Part shown: piece after piece, positions 13,182 to 26,015 of the stretch
Layout of the letters: each line of letters begins with the position of its first letter
Numbering within the stretch: position 1 is the first letter of the stretch
Assembly (NCBI GenBank): GCA_907163345.1
Contig: CAJQUN010000042.1
Location: forward strand, 3,701,043-3,765,042
Reading direction: 5' to 3'
Length of the DNA: 64,000 nucleotides
Source: Haberlea rhodopensis
Lineage: Eukaryota; Streptophyta; Magnoliopsida; Lamiales; Gesneriaceae
Translations under genes and position numbers: made by a program
Notes under the pieces: generated by a model
The model's database searches: none
What the model was told of the DNA's origin: nothing
Seen by the model: the letters and a program-made list of their open reading frames with translations, nothing else

Positions 13182-15689
13182 AATTTCGTCCTCGAAATTA
13201 GCACCGGTGTATCACGTAACACCCAGGCTACACAACAACATGAAGCCATAACCTCGATTCTTGACCATATCAGAATCGTCTTAATAAACGCGAGGATACT
13301 TACCTCACATCAAACTCTGAAACAGAGCGACATACCAAAACCAACATATCACCCAAGAGGCAAAACGTACCTCGATGTGGTTCATCCCAAAAGTCAGTCC
13401 CTCATGACTGCAAAACAACCAATACTTACGACCGTAGATCGGACAGTCATCCTTAGTTCTAATACAACTAGTAAGAACGCATCCTGAATGACACCTCAAC
13501 CGTGAGAACGTTGACCTCGTGTCAAACTCTGGAATGGAATAGACTTCCAAATCCATCATAACGTCAAAGAGCGTCAGCACAACTCAACGCTAACAATCCA
13601 AAAGCAGTTAGTCAACTGAAACTGCAAGGATTCGAATCGCTCCCGATTCTATCATAGATATCATCCAATGACATCTTTATTATGACTCACGATGTCTAAT
13701 ACACATCATTACGAGGAAAACACTAGTATACAACGATGTACACTTACCAAACCTGGTCTCCACTTTCAAACCTCCTCCATCAAATGAGCAGTCGCATCAT
13801 TGCAACTCAATTTGGGCAACTCACGGCCACAGATTCACACAAAAGACATCTCACAAGATGTCCACCTCCGGATATTCCAAGGATCACATCCTGATCATAA
13901 ATAAACCATCGAGACTCCACAGAGTTCAAATTCTGAAAGGATATGCAATAAACCCATTGCATCCTCAACGCTTGTGTCGACAGCGACACCCAATAAATCC
14001 GAATTCCTGCCATCCCTTGATAATCCTAGGATTTAACAATCCAAACTTGGGAAGGCTATCGCATAACTCGAAGGAAAACACCAACAATGAAACACCTCAA
14101 CCCACACAAGATAATCCCTCCTCAAAGGGTGTCAACTAACTTCACGATTGTTTCTCATAATTATCGTGCCATGGAGATTCCCAACTTCAAGGTGTTCCAT
14201 ATCTCTCATCAGAGATTTAACCATCCAAAAATAGTATAACTCTATGCTTGACAAAAAAAGAAATCAATAACTGGCATCCGTATACTCACCGGTATACCTG
14301 CCTAGACATGGACATCACATGCATACTCAATGCACTTGGCTCGGGTATCTACAACATACCCCTAAGCCCCAAACACAACTGTCAATTCTGAGTCATTCCC
14401 ATGCAGTGGAGAATGATAATCGACGATCAACAACACGGCGTGATTCCCAAAATCAACACCACACGTACCAACTTACCGAATCTTTCAAGGATTCCCAAAT
14501 AGGTATAATACTACCTCCTTCCCCACAAGGAAAGTGCTATCGAACTCGAGATCCACTAGTCTCGAACCACCGTTCGGAAAAACTGGATACAATAACACCC
14601 ATTGCATCCCAAGTACACGGATTCCCCAGATCGAGTCAATGACGACTTGATGACTCTCTTGTTGGTACTCCAACATTATGACAATCCCAGACAAGTCTCA
14701 CCAAGATTTAACATAAACGTATACACGTTTCAGTGAGGCATGCACAACCTCAACCTCAAATGACTTGGTGACTACTAGAGTCCACCACAATCCACATCGT
14801 ATCACTTTACGATTTGCCAAACTTGGTTCCAACGAGCAGTATCATGGCCCCAACAAGCACACTATATCATTCCCCCAATATCTGGCTAGCAGAGCGCTGT
14901 CTCCATAGGCTCATATCAAGCCCACCAACAAACCATATGTTCCAGCTCGGTATGCCATACCGTACAAACCGTTAGAGTAATGGGTCATCGCCCAACATAT
15001 CTCTAAAATACCAAGCACAATGGACAACCCGGTGTCCTTGCTCACTTATGATGCAATCATAATCCGTTAAGACTTATCCCACACCCTCAGGGTGGGTGCA
15101 ACCATGTCTACCCTACGTCACAACACAAGCGAGTAGTTTCCTCAATGACTACTCTTACCACCAATCACTTGGCCCTAGCCAAACCAACGAGCATACCCAA
15201 GGGTATCATCGCTCGACAATTATTTAACTCTATAACATGATGTGGTACATTTACCGGTACAATACATCCAATACTCCACCGAGCAAACCTGCTTGGCAAA
15301 AAGGTCTCGTCAACTAGTGACCCAGACTCTACCATGTGCTCACCATCGGCACTCGAACCATACAACCAAATACATAACATAAATGTATTAACCATCAAAA
15401 CGACGCTACACGTCTACATAGAACATCCAATATGTCATAGTCATCCCGCGACGGTACCTGTCAACATATGACTTTGAAATAATATAATAATATTGTCGAC
15501 TCGTGACAGTATATGTCGATACACGACGTCTATAGTCTCATCGTCAAACACATGACAACATAAGTAAATTAACACATGATATCCACAATAGTGCTAAATA
15601 AACAGTAATATGCCATACCTCATTGCTAACAATATAGCGGCATACCTGTCTCCGTCATCCAACAGTGGTACGCAATCAGTACCCATCGC

Positions 15690-16265
15690 TCGTAGGTGGT
15701 GTAATCCAGCGTCATGTACATAGCGGCATAACCGTCGCTATAGAATCAGTGGCATAATCCCTCATCATAGAGTCAACGGCATAACACATCGCTATAGACA
15801 TCTGGCGGCATGAACCATCGCCATAGATGTAGCGGAATGTACCATCGCTACGAACACCCGGCGGCATAAGTCGTCGCCAATCGATATAGCGGAATGAGAC
15901 GTCGCTATCAATACCCGGCGGCATAAACCATCGCCAATAGAATAGCGGAATGAGACATCGCTATCAATATATCCGACGGCAAGAATCGTCGCCAATCAAT
16001 ATAGCGGAATGAACCATCGCCATCAATACATCCGGCGGCAAGAATCGTCGCCAATCAATATAGCATAATGAACCATCGCTATCAATATATCCGGCGGCAA
16101 GAACCATCGCCAATCAATATAGCGGAATGAGACATCGCTATCAATACACTTGGCGACATGAACTATCGCCAACCAACATAGCGGAATGAGACATCGCTAT
16201 CAATACACTTGGCGGCATGAACCATCGCCAACCAACATAGCGGAATGAGACATCGCTATCAATAT
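15690..16265. repeat. Hairpin minisatellite, units of about 56-61 bp
   Basis: Each unit has two half-units of about 29 bp. One has the form AGCGGAATGAGACATCGCT, the other GGCGGCATGAACCATCGCC. Both fold into a 7-pair hairpin with a 2-base bulge and 3-base loop. Clear units begin near 15840 and decay to the left. Confidence 0.85.
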
Positions 16266-16269
16266 CGAT

Positions 16270-16780
16270 AATGTGGTTGTTCCGGTCTTGTTATAGCAGC
16301 GGAATTTTAGGACCCCTCGCTTCGACATATAGCGGCATCATATGATATCCCTCGCTTCGACAATGACAGCGGCATGTTACCTCGCTTAGACATGACAGCG
16401 GCAAATATCATACTACCATCGCTTCATATGATAGCGGCATGTTACCTCGCTTAGACATGACAGCGGCAAATATCATACTACCATCGCTTCATATGACAGC
16501 GGCAAGTACCTCCCTCGCTCGAATATAACAACTACCGGAACTTCCACTAGCTCCATGTACCTGCATCCAGGTTAATACCACAGTTCACAATATAATGATC
16601 GATATCACGTTCCAGTTATAACCACAATATTCCACATTAATCACTAGAATTGTGACTGTTCCGGTCCCAATACAATAGCGGAATTTTAGGACCCCTCGCT
16701 TCGACAATGACAGCGGCATGTTACCTCGCTTAGACATGACAGCGGCAAGTACCTCCCTCGCTCGGAGATAAAGGCTACCG
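16270..16780. repeat. Second hairpin array, AGCGG...CGCT units
   Basis: Units such as AGCGGCATGTTACCTCGCT alternate with TACCATCGCTTCATATGA and recur with a spacing of about 65 bp at 16360-16510. A shorter return is at 16670-16770. Both blocks are framed by TGTTCCGGTC and ACCGGAAC. The array is repeated in region B at about 22740-23240. Confidence 0.75.
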
Positions 16781-17190
16781 GAACATTCATCAATTCTACC
16801 ACAATAATCAAGCACAACAGTTGATTCCATTATCACAATATATATCACTATCATTTCACATATACCATCACATGTAAGGGTTCACTACCCACGATATACA
16901 TATCAAAGGTGTAACACGTTTTACCGTCCGAAGCCCGTACGTCTCACCTTTCCTGATTTTCCTACAAAATCAGATCCCTTAACACATAATACATGAAGGG
17001 CCAGACATCACCATTAATGCCATCCCATCACATTCCACACGATTCCTGCAATCACAATGATTAGCAACACCACTTTTCATATCATAAAAAGCACATAACA
17101 ACTAGTTGTGTCATACAACATTAATGCCATCATGCATAAATATGTGCTATCAATAACTCCCTAGGCCCTTAACAGCCCTAAAGAGCAACC

Positions 17191-17209
17191 ACTGCTCTGA
17201 TACCACTAA
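17191..17209 (-). other. Primer-binding site, tRNA-Met type, region A
   Basis: The minus strand reads TTAGTGGTATCAGAGCAGT right after the LTR end CTTACA. TGGTATCAGAGC is the usual plant initiator tRNA-Met complement. The twin site for region B is at 23652-23670. Confidence 0.85.
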
Positions 17210-19623
17210 TGTAAGGACCCCAAGCCCTTAACCCTTGATTAGTGTATTAATCATTATGTGTGGCACATGCTTTCAATAAAATCAATCGGGAAACACAGAT
17301 GATACTTTACCATTGAATGGCAATTACAAAATTTCTTTAATATTCAACATTAAGATCATCTCTACCAACAAATAGACTCATAGATTCCGCCCATTTCCAT
17401 CCCCATTACACCACTTTTTACATGGTGGACTTTTATAAAAATTTGGGCAGAGTCTCCCCATAAATAGAGCCATCCCGAAATAAAAGCGCATCACAATATA
17501 TAGTTCCCGGCCAGGGAAAACACATCCTCAACAGAATACAGCAACGCTAAGTAAATTCCCAGCCAGGAAAGACACCACACATAAGACAACATAAATGGGT
17601 TTCAACACCCACATAATACACCCATGACTCTCATATCATTAGCAATTCTACTCTAATTGCATGCAAACATATGATGAAAGAGAGAAAGGCTCATGCCTTT
17701 ATATACAACCCATATACAAGAATATCCGTGCTCACATGCGAGCATCATAAATATATATATAACCTTCGGGTGTATATAAGTACTCTATACGATACCGTGC
17801 TCCATCAAGCCCTGGTACCCCGATCCTGGGAGTACATCCAATCAACAGCTCGAGCTCAGCTCCACAACCATCGATGTACCTGCTCACCTGCCCCAACAGA
17901 GACAGCCCCCAACGGGGTGAGCATACCAATACACAAAATCCCATAATCACAATAATGAAATTCATAATTTACAACAAAAGTAAATACTAATGAATTTTAA
18001 ATGATACTCCCTGGATGGCAATGTCCTCATCCGGGATTCTGTGTACTGTCCCTGTTCTCACATTCATCAAACTCATCAAATCTCAAAAATCAATAAATCA
18101 ACACATTGATTTAACTCATAGCATGCCTGATTCTCAAGTATCAATAATTAATGATTCCAAATTCATTATACATACAAATATAGATATATCGATATCTAAT
18201 ACTGATTTTCAACTTTGCTACCAATCACAGATAGCTCAAATGCCTAGCATTTATTTTACAAATTCTCCATTATACTTAGACATCTCACATGTCTTATAAT
18301 GAATACATGATTCCACGATCATTCTCAGGCATCTCAAATGCCCTACAATAGTCATTTAAACCCAGTACCCCATATCTTTTATAAGGTCATACTACTCTAG
18401 TATCACGCACGCTTGTGGCGGCGATGTCAAGGTTGGGTCGTTCCATAACTATATCAACACATATATATAATCATACGCACAACCCTCAATGCAATCAAAA
18501 TACATTATGCATTTCACAAATGCTCTCATATAAAGTAATGCTCGTACGTCGCACGTACCTTAAATCTCCGAAGTCCGAGCCAAACCTTGCTCGAGTTCCA
18601 TGCCCCGAGGAACGATGTGCTAACACGATAAATTAATTCACAATTAATTACGAACATGCAACCCATGCTCAAGCACACCCATAACCCTCAAAAATATTGT
18701 CAACACACGACGATTAACCATTATCGAAAATTGCTCAAGAACACCCTTCAATTTTCGAACCCTATTCTCACAAATCGAACCCAATTAAACACCATAATTC
18801 ATCTAAACATGAATTAATCGATCAACAACAAGAATCATCATCCCTCGCCAAAAACCACCAAAATTCGAACACAACCCACGCAAACAGCATGAAATTCGAA
18901 CCAAAATCCTTAAATTCGAACACAATACCACCAAATTTAGCAGGGAATTACATGAGAGGGACGAAAAAGGGGTAAGGAAGGTTACCCATACGAAGATCGG
19001 AAGGAAATCAGACGAAAATCGAAGAACCCTAGAAAATTGGGGATCGGCGCTTTCCTGCAAAATCCAAACTCAAATCGCGACCAAACTTCGAATTGTTGGT
19101 GTGGGAAGCTGCGCCTGGACGAGACGAAGCCGGCGGCGGGTCGGACGCGCCGGACGGCGGCGGGCGCACCGCTTTTGTGCGCGGGGGCTGGGGCGACGGG
19201 AAGGGCGTGTACGCGGGGAGAGAGAGGGTGACGGGAAAGGTGGGGAAAAAAAGGTTCCAACAATTAAAATCTCGGGTTCAACTGGTATTTATAGCAAAAA
19301 TACCCCGAAATACTAATAGCCCCACAAATACATCATGATTCATTAAAAATCATCTGTTTTCAAAAATTCTCTCTCTAACTCAAAAACCCCCTACCGGTGT
19401 CCACACAAAGCACCCGAGATTCCGAGTCACACTAAAAACCCAACTCATAGGTTTTCACCGAAATGAGAATACGATCTCAACCTCGGGATCCAACGATCCC
19501 AACTACTCAAATAGACGAGCCCGGAAGGCCCAACACCTCGATTAAACTCCAAATCGCCACGTAAAACAACTTTAGGGGTTATTAACACTCCGTGATTAAC
19601 ATCTATAATCTCTGGTCATCACA
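17210..19623 (-). repeat. LTR 2, shared central LTR
   Basis: 2414 bp. It serves as 3' LTR of region B and 5' LTR of region A. It lacks the 20-bp duplication seen in LTR 1 and LTR 3, and is shorter by about a dozen bases than LTR 1 in the CpG-rich patch near 19150. Confidence 0.9.
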
Positions 19624-22600
19624 ATATCCCCCACTAAAAGAATTTTGTCCTCGAAATTAGCACCGGTGTATCACGTAACACCCAGGCTACACAACAACAT
19701 GAAGCCATAACCTCGATTCTTGACCATATCAGAATCGTCTTAATAAACGCGAGGATACTTACCTCACATCAAACTCTGAAACAGAGCGACATACCAAAAC
19801 CAACATATCACCCAAGAGGCAAAACGTACCTCGATGTGGTTCATCCCAAAAGTCAGTCCCTCATGACTGCAAAACAACCAATACTTACGACCGTAGATCG
19901 GACAGTCATCCTTAGTTCTAATACAACTAGTAAGAACGCATCCTGAATGACACCTCAACCGTGAGAACGTTGACCTCGTGTCAAACTCTGGAGTGGAATA
20001 GACTTCCAAATCCATCATAACGTCAAAGAGCGTCAGCACAACTCCACGCTAACAATCCAAAAGCAGTTAGTCAACTGAAACTGCAAGGATTCGAATCGCT
20101 CCCGATTCTATCGTAGATATCATCCAATGACATCTTTATTATGACTCACGATGTCTAATACACATCATTACGAGGAAAACACTAGTATACCACGATGTAC
20201 ACTTACCAAACCTGGTCTCCACTTTCAAACCTCCTCCATCAAATGAGCAGTCGCATCATTGCAACTCAATTTGGGCAACTCACGGCCACAGATTCACACA
20301 AAAGACATCTCACAAGATGTCCACCTCCGGATATTCCAAGGATCACATCCTGATCATAAATAAACCATCGAGACTCCACAGAGTTCAAATTCTGAAAGGA
20401 CATGCAATAAACCCATTGCATCCTCAACGCTTGTGTCGACAGCGACACCCAATAAATCCGAATTCCTGCCATCCCTTGATAATCCTAGGATTTAACAATC
20501 CAAACTTGGGAAGGCTATCGCATAACTCGAAGGAAAACACCAACAATGAAACACCTCAACCCACACAAGATAATCCCTCCTCAAAGGGTGTCAACTAACT
20601 TCACGATTGTTTCTCATAATTATCGTGCCATGGAGATTCCCAACTTCAAGGTGTTCTATATCTCTCATCAGAGATTTAACCATCCAAAAATAGTATAACT
20701 CTATGCTTGACAAAAAAAGAAATCAATAACTGGCATCCGTATACTCACCGGTATACCTGCCTAGGCATGGACATCACATGCATACTCAATGCACTTGGCT
20801 CGGGTATCTACAACATACCCCTAAGCCCCAAACACAACTGTCAGTTCTGAGTCATTCCCATGCAGTGGAGAATGATAATCGACGATCAACAACACGGCGT
20901 GATTCCCAAAATCAACACCACACGTACCAACTTACCGAATCTTTCAAGGATTCCCAAATAGGTATAATACTACCTCCTTCCCCACAAGGAAAGTGCTATC
21001 GAACTCGAGATCCACTAGTCTCGAACCACCGTTCGGAAAAACTGGATACAATAACACCCATTGCATCCCAAGTACACGGATTCCCCAGATCGAGTCAATG
21101 ACGACTTGATGACTCTCTTGTTGGTACTCCAACATTATGAGCTGTCCCAGACAAGTCTCACCAAGATTTAACATAAACGTATACACGTTTCAGTGAGGCA
21201 TGCACAACCTCAACCTCAAATGACGTGGTGACTACTAGAGTCCACCACAATCCACATCGTATCACTTTACGATTTGCCAAACTTGGTTCCAACGAGCAGT
21301 ATCATGGCCCCAACAAGCACACTATATCATTCCCCCAATATCTGGCTAGCAGAGCGCTGTCTCCATAGGCTCATATCAAGCCCACCAACAAACCATATGT
21401 TCCATCTCGGTATGCCATACCGTACAAACCGTTAGAGTAATGGGTCATCGCCCAACATATCTCTAAAATACCAAGCACAATGGACAACCCGGTGTCCTTG
21501 CTCACTTATGATGCAATCATAATCCGTTAAGACTTATCCCACACCCTCAGGGTGGGTGCAACCATGTCTACCCTACGTCACAACACAAGCGAGTAGTTTC
21601 CTCAATGACTACTCTTACCACCAATCACTTGGCCCTAGCCAAACCAACGAGCATACCCAAGGGTATCATCGCTCGACAATTATTTAACTCTATAACATGA
21701 TGTGGTACATTTACCGGTACAATACATCCAATACTCCACCGAGCAAACCTGCTTGGCAAAAAGGTCTCGTCAACTAGTGACCCAGACTCTACCATGTGCT
21801 CACCATCGGCACTCAAACCATACAACCAAATACATAACATAAATGTATTAACCATCAAAACGACGCTACACGTCTACATAGAACATCCACTATGTCATAG
21901 TCATCCCGCGACGGTACCTGTCAACATATGACTTTGAAATAATATAATAATATTGTCGACTCGTGACAGTATATGTCGATACACGACGTCTATAGTCTCA
22001 TCGTCAAACACATGACAACATAAGTAAATTAACACATGATATCCACAATAGTGCTAAATAAACAGTAATATGCCATACCTCATTGCTAACAATATAGCGG
22101 CATACCTGTCTCCGTCATCCAACAGTGGTACGCAATCAGTACCCATCGCTCGTAGGTGGTGTAATCCAGCGTCATGTACATAGCGGCATAACCGTCGCTA
22201 TAGAATCAGTGGCATAATCCCTCGTCATAGAGTCAGCGGCATAACACATCGCTATAGACATCTGGCGGCATGAACCATCGCCATAGATGTAGCGGAATGT
22301 ACCATCGCTATGAACACCCGGCGGCATTAGTCATCGCCAATCGATATAGCGGAATGAGACATCGCTATCAATACCCGGCGGCATAAACCATCGCCAATAG
22401 AATAGCGGAATGAGACATCGCTATCAATATATCCGGCGGCAAGAATCGTCGCCAATCAATATAGCGGAATGAACCATCGCCATCAATACATCCGGCGGCA
22501 AGAATCATCGTCAATCAATATAGAAAAATGAACCATCGCTATCAATATATCCGGTGGCAAGAACCATCGCCAATCAATATAGCGGAATGAGACATCGCTA

Positions 22601-23670
22601 TCAATACACTTGGCGGCATGAACTATCGCCAACCAACATAGCGGAATGAGACATCGCTATCAATACACTTGGCGGCATGAACCATCGCCAACCAACATAG
22701 CGGAATGAGACATCGCTATCAATATCGATAATGTGGTTGTTCCGGTCTTGTTATAGCAGCGGAATTTTAGGACCCCTCGCTTCGACATATAGCGGCAACA
22801 TATGATATCCCTCGCTTCGACAATGACAGCGGCATGTTACCTCGCTTAGACATGACAGCGGCAAATATCATACTACCATCGCTTCATATGATAGCGGCAT
22901 GTTACCTCGCTTAGACATGACAGCGGCAAATATCATACTACCATCGCTTCATATGACAGCGGCAAGTACCTCCCTCGCTCGAATATAACAACTACCGGAA
23001 CTTCCACTAGCTCCATGTACCTGCATCCAGGTTAATACCACAGTTCACAATATAATGATCGATATCACGTTCCAGTTATAACCACAATATTCCACATTAA
23101 TCACTAGAATTGTGACTGTTCCGGTCCCAATACAACAGCGGAATTTTAGGACCCCTCGCTTCGACAATGACAGCGGCATGTTACCTCGCTTAGACATGAC
23201 AGCGGCAAGTACCTCCCTCGCTCGGAGATAAAGGCTACCGGAACATTCATCAATTCTACCACAATAATCAAGCACAACAGTTGATTCCATTATCACAATA
23301 TATATCACTATCATTTCACATATACCATCACATGTAAGGGTTCACTACCCACGATATACATAATCAAAGGTGTAACACGTTTTACCGTCCGAAGCCCGTA
23401 CGTCTCACCTTTCCTGATTTTCCTACAAAATCAGATCCCTTAACACATAAGACATGAAGGGCCAGGCATCACCATTAATGCCATCCCATCACATTCCACA
23501 CGATTCCTGCAATCACAATGATTAGCAACACCACTTTTCATATCATAAATAGCACATAACAACTAGTTGTGTCATACAACATTAATGCCATCATGCATAT
23601 ATATGTGCTATCAATAACTCCCTAGGCCCTTAACAGCCCCAAAGAGCAACTACTGCTCTGATACCACTAA
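19624..23670 (-). mobile_element. Internal region B, non-coding
   Basis: 4047 bp, colinear with region A with only scattered substitutions and small indels. It has the same purine tract, primer site and hairpin arrays, and no coding domains. Confidence 0.85.
22160..22725. repeat. Hairpin minisatellite, copy in region B
   Basis: Colinear with 15690-16265, with the same alternating half-units. Several units carry point changes that differ from copy A, for example around 22320 and 22505-22525. Confidence 0.85.
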
Positions 23671-25440
23671 TGTAAGGACCCCAAGCCCTTAACCCTTGAT
23701 TAGTGTATTAATCATTATGTGTGGCACATGCTTTCAATAAAATCAATCGGGAAACACAGATGATACTTTACCATTGAATGACAATTACAAAATTTCTTTA
23801 ATATTCAACATTAAGATCATCTCTACCAACAAATAGACTCATAGATTCCGCCCATTTCCATCCCCATTACACCACTTTTTACATGGTGGACTTTTATAAA
23901 AATTTGGGCAGAGTCTCCCCATAAATAGAGCCATCCCGAAATAAAAGCGCATCACAATATATAGTTCCCGGCCAGGGAAAACACATACTCAACAGAATAC
24001 AGCAACGCTAAGTAAATTCCCAGCCAGGAAAGACACCACACATAAGACAACATAAATGGGTTTCAACACCCACATAATACACCCATGACTCTCATATCAT
24101 TAGCAATTCTACTCTAATTGCATGCAAACATATGATGAAAGAGAGAAAGGCTCATGCCTTTATATACAACCCATATACAAGAATATCCGTGCTCACATGC
24201 AAGCATCATAAATATATATATAACCTTCGGGTGTATATAAGTACTCTATACGATACCGTGCTCCATCAAAACCTGGTACCCCGATCCTGGGAGTACATCC
24301 AATCAACAGCTCGAGCTCAGCTCCACAGCCATCGATGTACCTGCTCACCTGCCCCAACAGAGACAGCCCCCAACGGGGTGAGCATACCAATACACAAAAT
24401 CCCATAATCACAATAATGAAATTCATAATTTACAAGTAAATACTAATGAATTTTAAATGATACTCCCTGGATGGCAACGTCCTCATCCGGGATTCTGTGT
24501 ACTGTCCCTGTTCTCACATTCATCAAACTCATCAAATCTCAAAAATCAATAAATCAACACATTGATTTAACTCATAGCATGCCTGATTCTCAAGTATCAA
24601 TAATTAATGATTCCAAATTCATTATACATACAAATATAGATATCTCGATATCTAATACTGATTTTCAACTTTGCTACCAATCACAGATAGCTCAAATGCT
24701 TAGCATTTATTTTACAAATTCTCCATTATACTTAGACATCTCACATGTCTTATAATGAATACATGATTCCACGATCATTCTCAGGCATCTCAAATGCCCT
24801 ACAATAGTCATTTAAACCCAGTACCCCATATCTCTTATAAGGTCATACTACTCTAGTATCACGCACGCTTGTGGCGGCGATGTCAAGGTTGGGTCGTTCC
24901 ATAACTATATCAACACATATATATATAATCATACGCACAACCCTCAATGCAATCAAAATACATTATGCATTTCACAAATGCTCTCATATAAAGTAATGCT
25001 CGTACGTCGCACGTACCTTAAATCTCCGAAGTCCGAGCCAAACCTTGCTCGAGTTCCATGCCCCGAGGAACGATGTGCTAACACGATAAATTAATTCACA
25101 ATTAATTACGAACATGCAACCCATGCTCAAGCACACCCATAACCCTCAAAAATATTGTCAACACACGACAATTAACCATTATCGAAAATTGCTCAAGAAC
25201 ACCCTTCAATTTTCGAACCCTATTCTCACAAATCGAACCCAATTAAACACCATAATTCATCTAAACATGAATTAATCGATCAACAACAAGAATCATCATC
25301 CCTCGCCAAAAACCACCAAAATTCGAACACAACCCACGCAAACAGCATGAAATTCGAACCAAAATCCTTAAATTCGAACACAAATCCTTAAATTCGAACA
25401 CAATACCACCAAATTTAGCAAGGAATTACATGAGAGGGAC
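23671..25440 (-). repeat. LTR 3, truncated (5' LTR in element sense)
   Basis: 1770 bp, matching LTR 1 from its terminus to GAGAGGGAC at about 12492. The remaining 670 or so bases, which would hold the U3 start and TATA-like site, are absent. Helitron sequence resumes at 25441. Confidence 0.88.
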
Positions 25441-26015
25441 ACTACAGGATATGAATCAGTGCGATGTGTAGTGGCCTGCACAAATTCTTTTGGATAGTGG
25501 TTCTTACAAGAGCCCGCTCTCATGCACACGTTTTTTGGGTTCAAATATCCACAATGACCATGAATCATGTGTTTAGACACACATGAGTGTAGATGAGGGT
25601 ACACATCAGGGTACCAAAACCCTTATGAAATGATAAATACCGCCTTGCACCTTGAATGTGTAAATCCCCTTGTCTGCCTTGCATAACTCATGGTCATAAC
25701 ATATTCCGAGAGAGGTAAACACAGCTGAGTTGTTATATGTGTGGCAACGTTGGTGGAAATGCTATGAGATATGGGAGGCACAATCGTTGTAGAGCTGCCA
25801 CAAACGTAAAGGCATTTTTGTGCATTTCAAATGAACCTTCCCACTTGACAACAAAAACCGAGTGGTTCCCGAAAGAAGCGACGGGCGCCACAATGGTCAC
25901 AGTCTGCAGATGGGGGGAGTTGCCACGGTTCAGTGGGTATGCACCCCATCCTAGCTCGATATTTCAAAGTCAGTCGTCTCCTGTTTAGCATGCACCTTTC
26001 ACTGTTGGCTGTCAA
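25441..26015 (-). pseudogene. Helitron Rep-helicase, N-terminal remnants
   Basis: Minus-strand blocks in order: CDHCGARRF...EPLGFCC (zinc-finger-like signature of plant Helitron proteins, about 25930-25840), then YNNSAVFTSLGICYDHE and GIYTFKVQGGIYHF (about 25730-25630), then VSKHMIHGHCGYLNPKNVC and CKNHYPKEFVQ...DSYPV (about 25590-25445). The stretch that should hold the catalytic Rep histidines between HF and VSKHM is missing: the two blocks are joined almost directly, an internal deletion of a few hundred bases. Frames change between blocks. The protein stops after DSYPV where LTR 3 begins. Confidence 0.9.

Larger units (their letters stand above)
13165..17209 (-). mobile_element. Internal region A, non-coding
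   Basis: 4045 bp between LTR 1 and LTR 2. The purine tract is at 13165-13181 and the primer-binding site at about 17191-17209. No retroelement protein motif is visible in any frame. The right quarter (15690-16780) is built of hairpin-forming tandem repeats described separately. Confidence 0.85.
10721..25440 (-). mobile_element. Tandem LARD-type LTR element: LTR-int-LTR-int-LTR inside Helitron
   Basis: Read on the minus strand the order is truncated LTR (25440-23671), internal region (23670-19624), full LTR (19623-17210), internal region (17209-13165), full LTR (13164-10721). LTRs start TGTGATGACC and end CTTACA. Each internal region starts with a tRNA-Met type primer site (TGGTATCAGAGC) and ends with a GGGGGATAT purine tract. 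The sequence next to the tract (TCGAGGACGAAATTC) is the tail typical of Ty3/gypsy polyproteins, so a Ty3/gypsy parent is likely. No gag or pol domain is visible in either internal region; open frames stay near 100 codons and are shared noise. LTRs of 2.4 kb with about 4 kb of non-coding interior fit the LARD class. The repeat period is about 6.46-6.49 kb. It splits the Helitron helicase gene. Confidence 0.9.
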
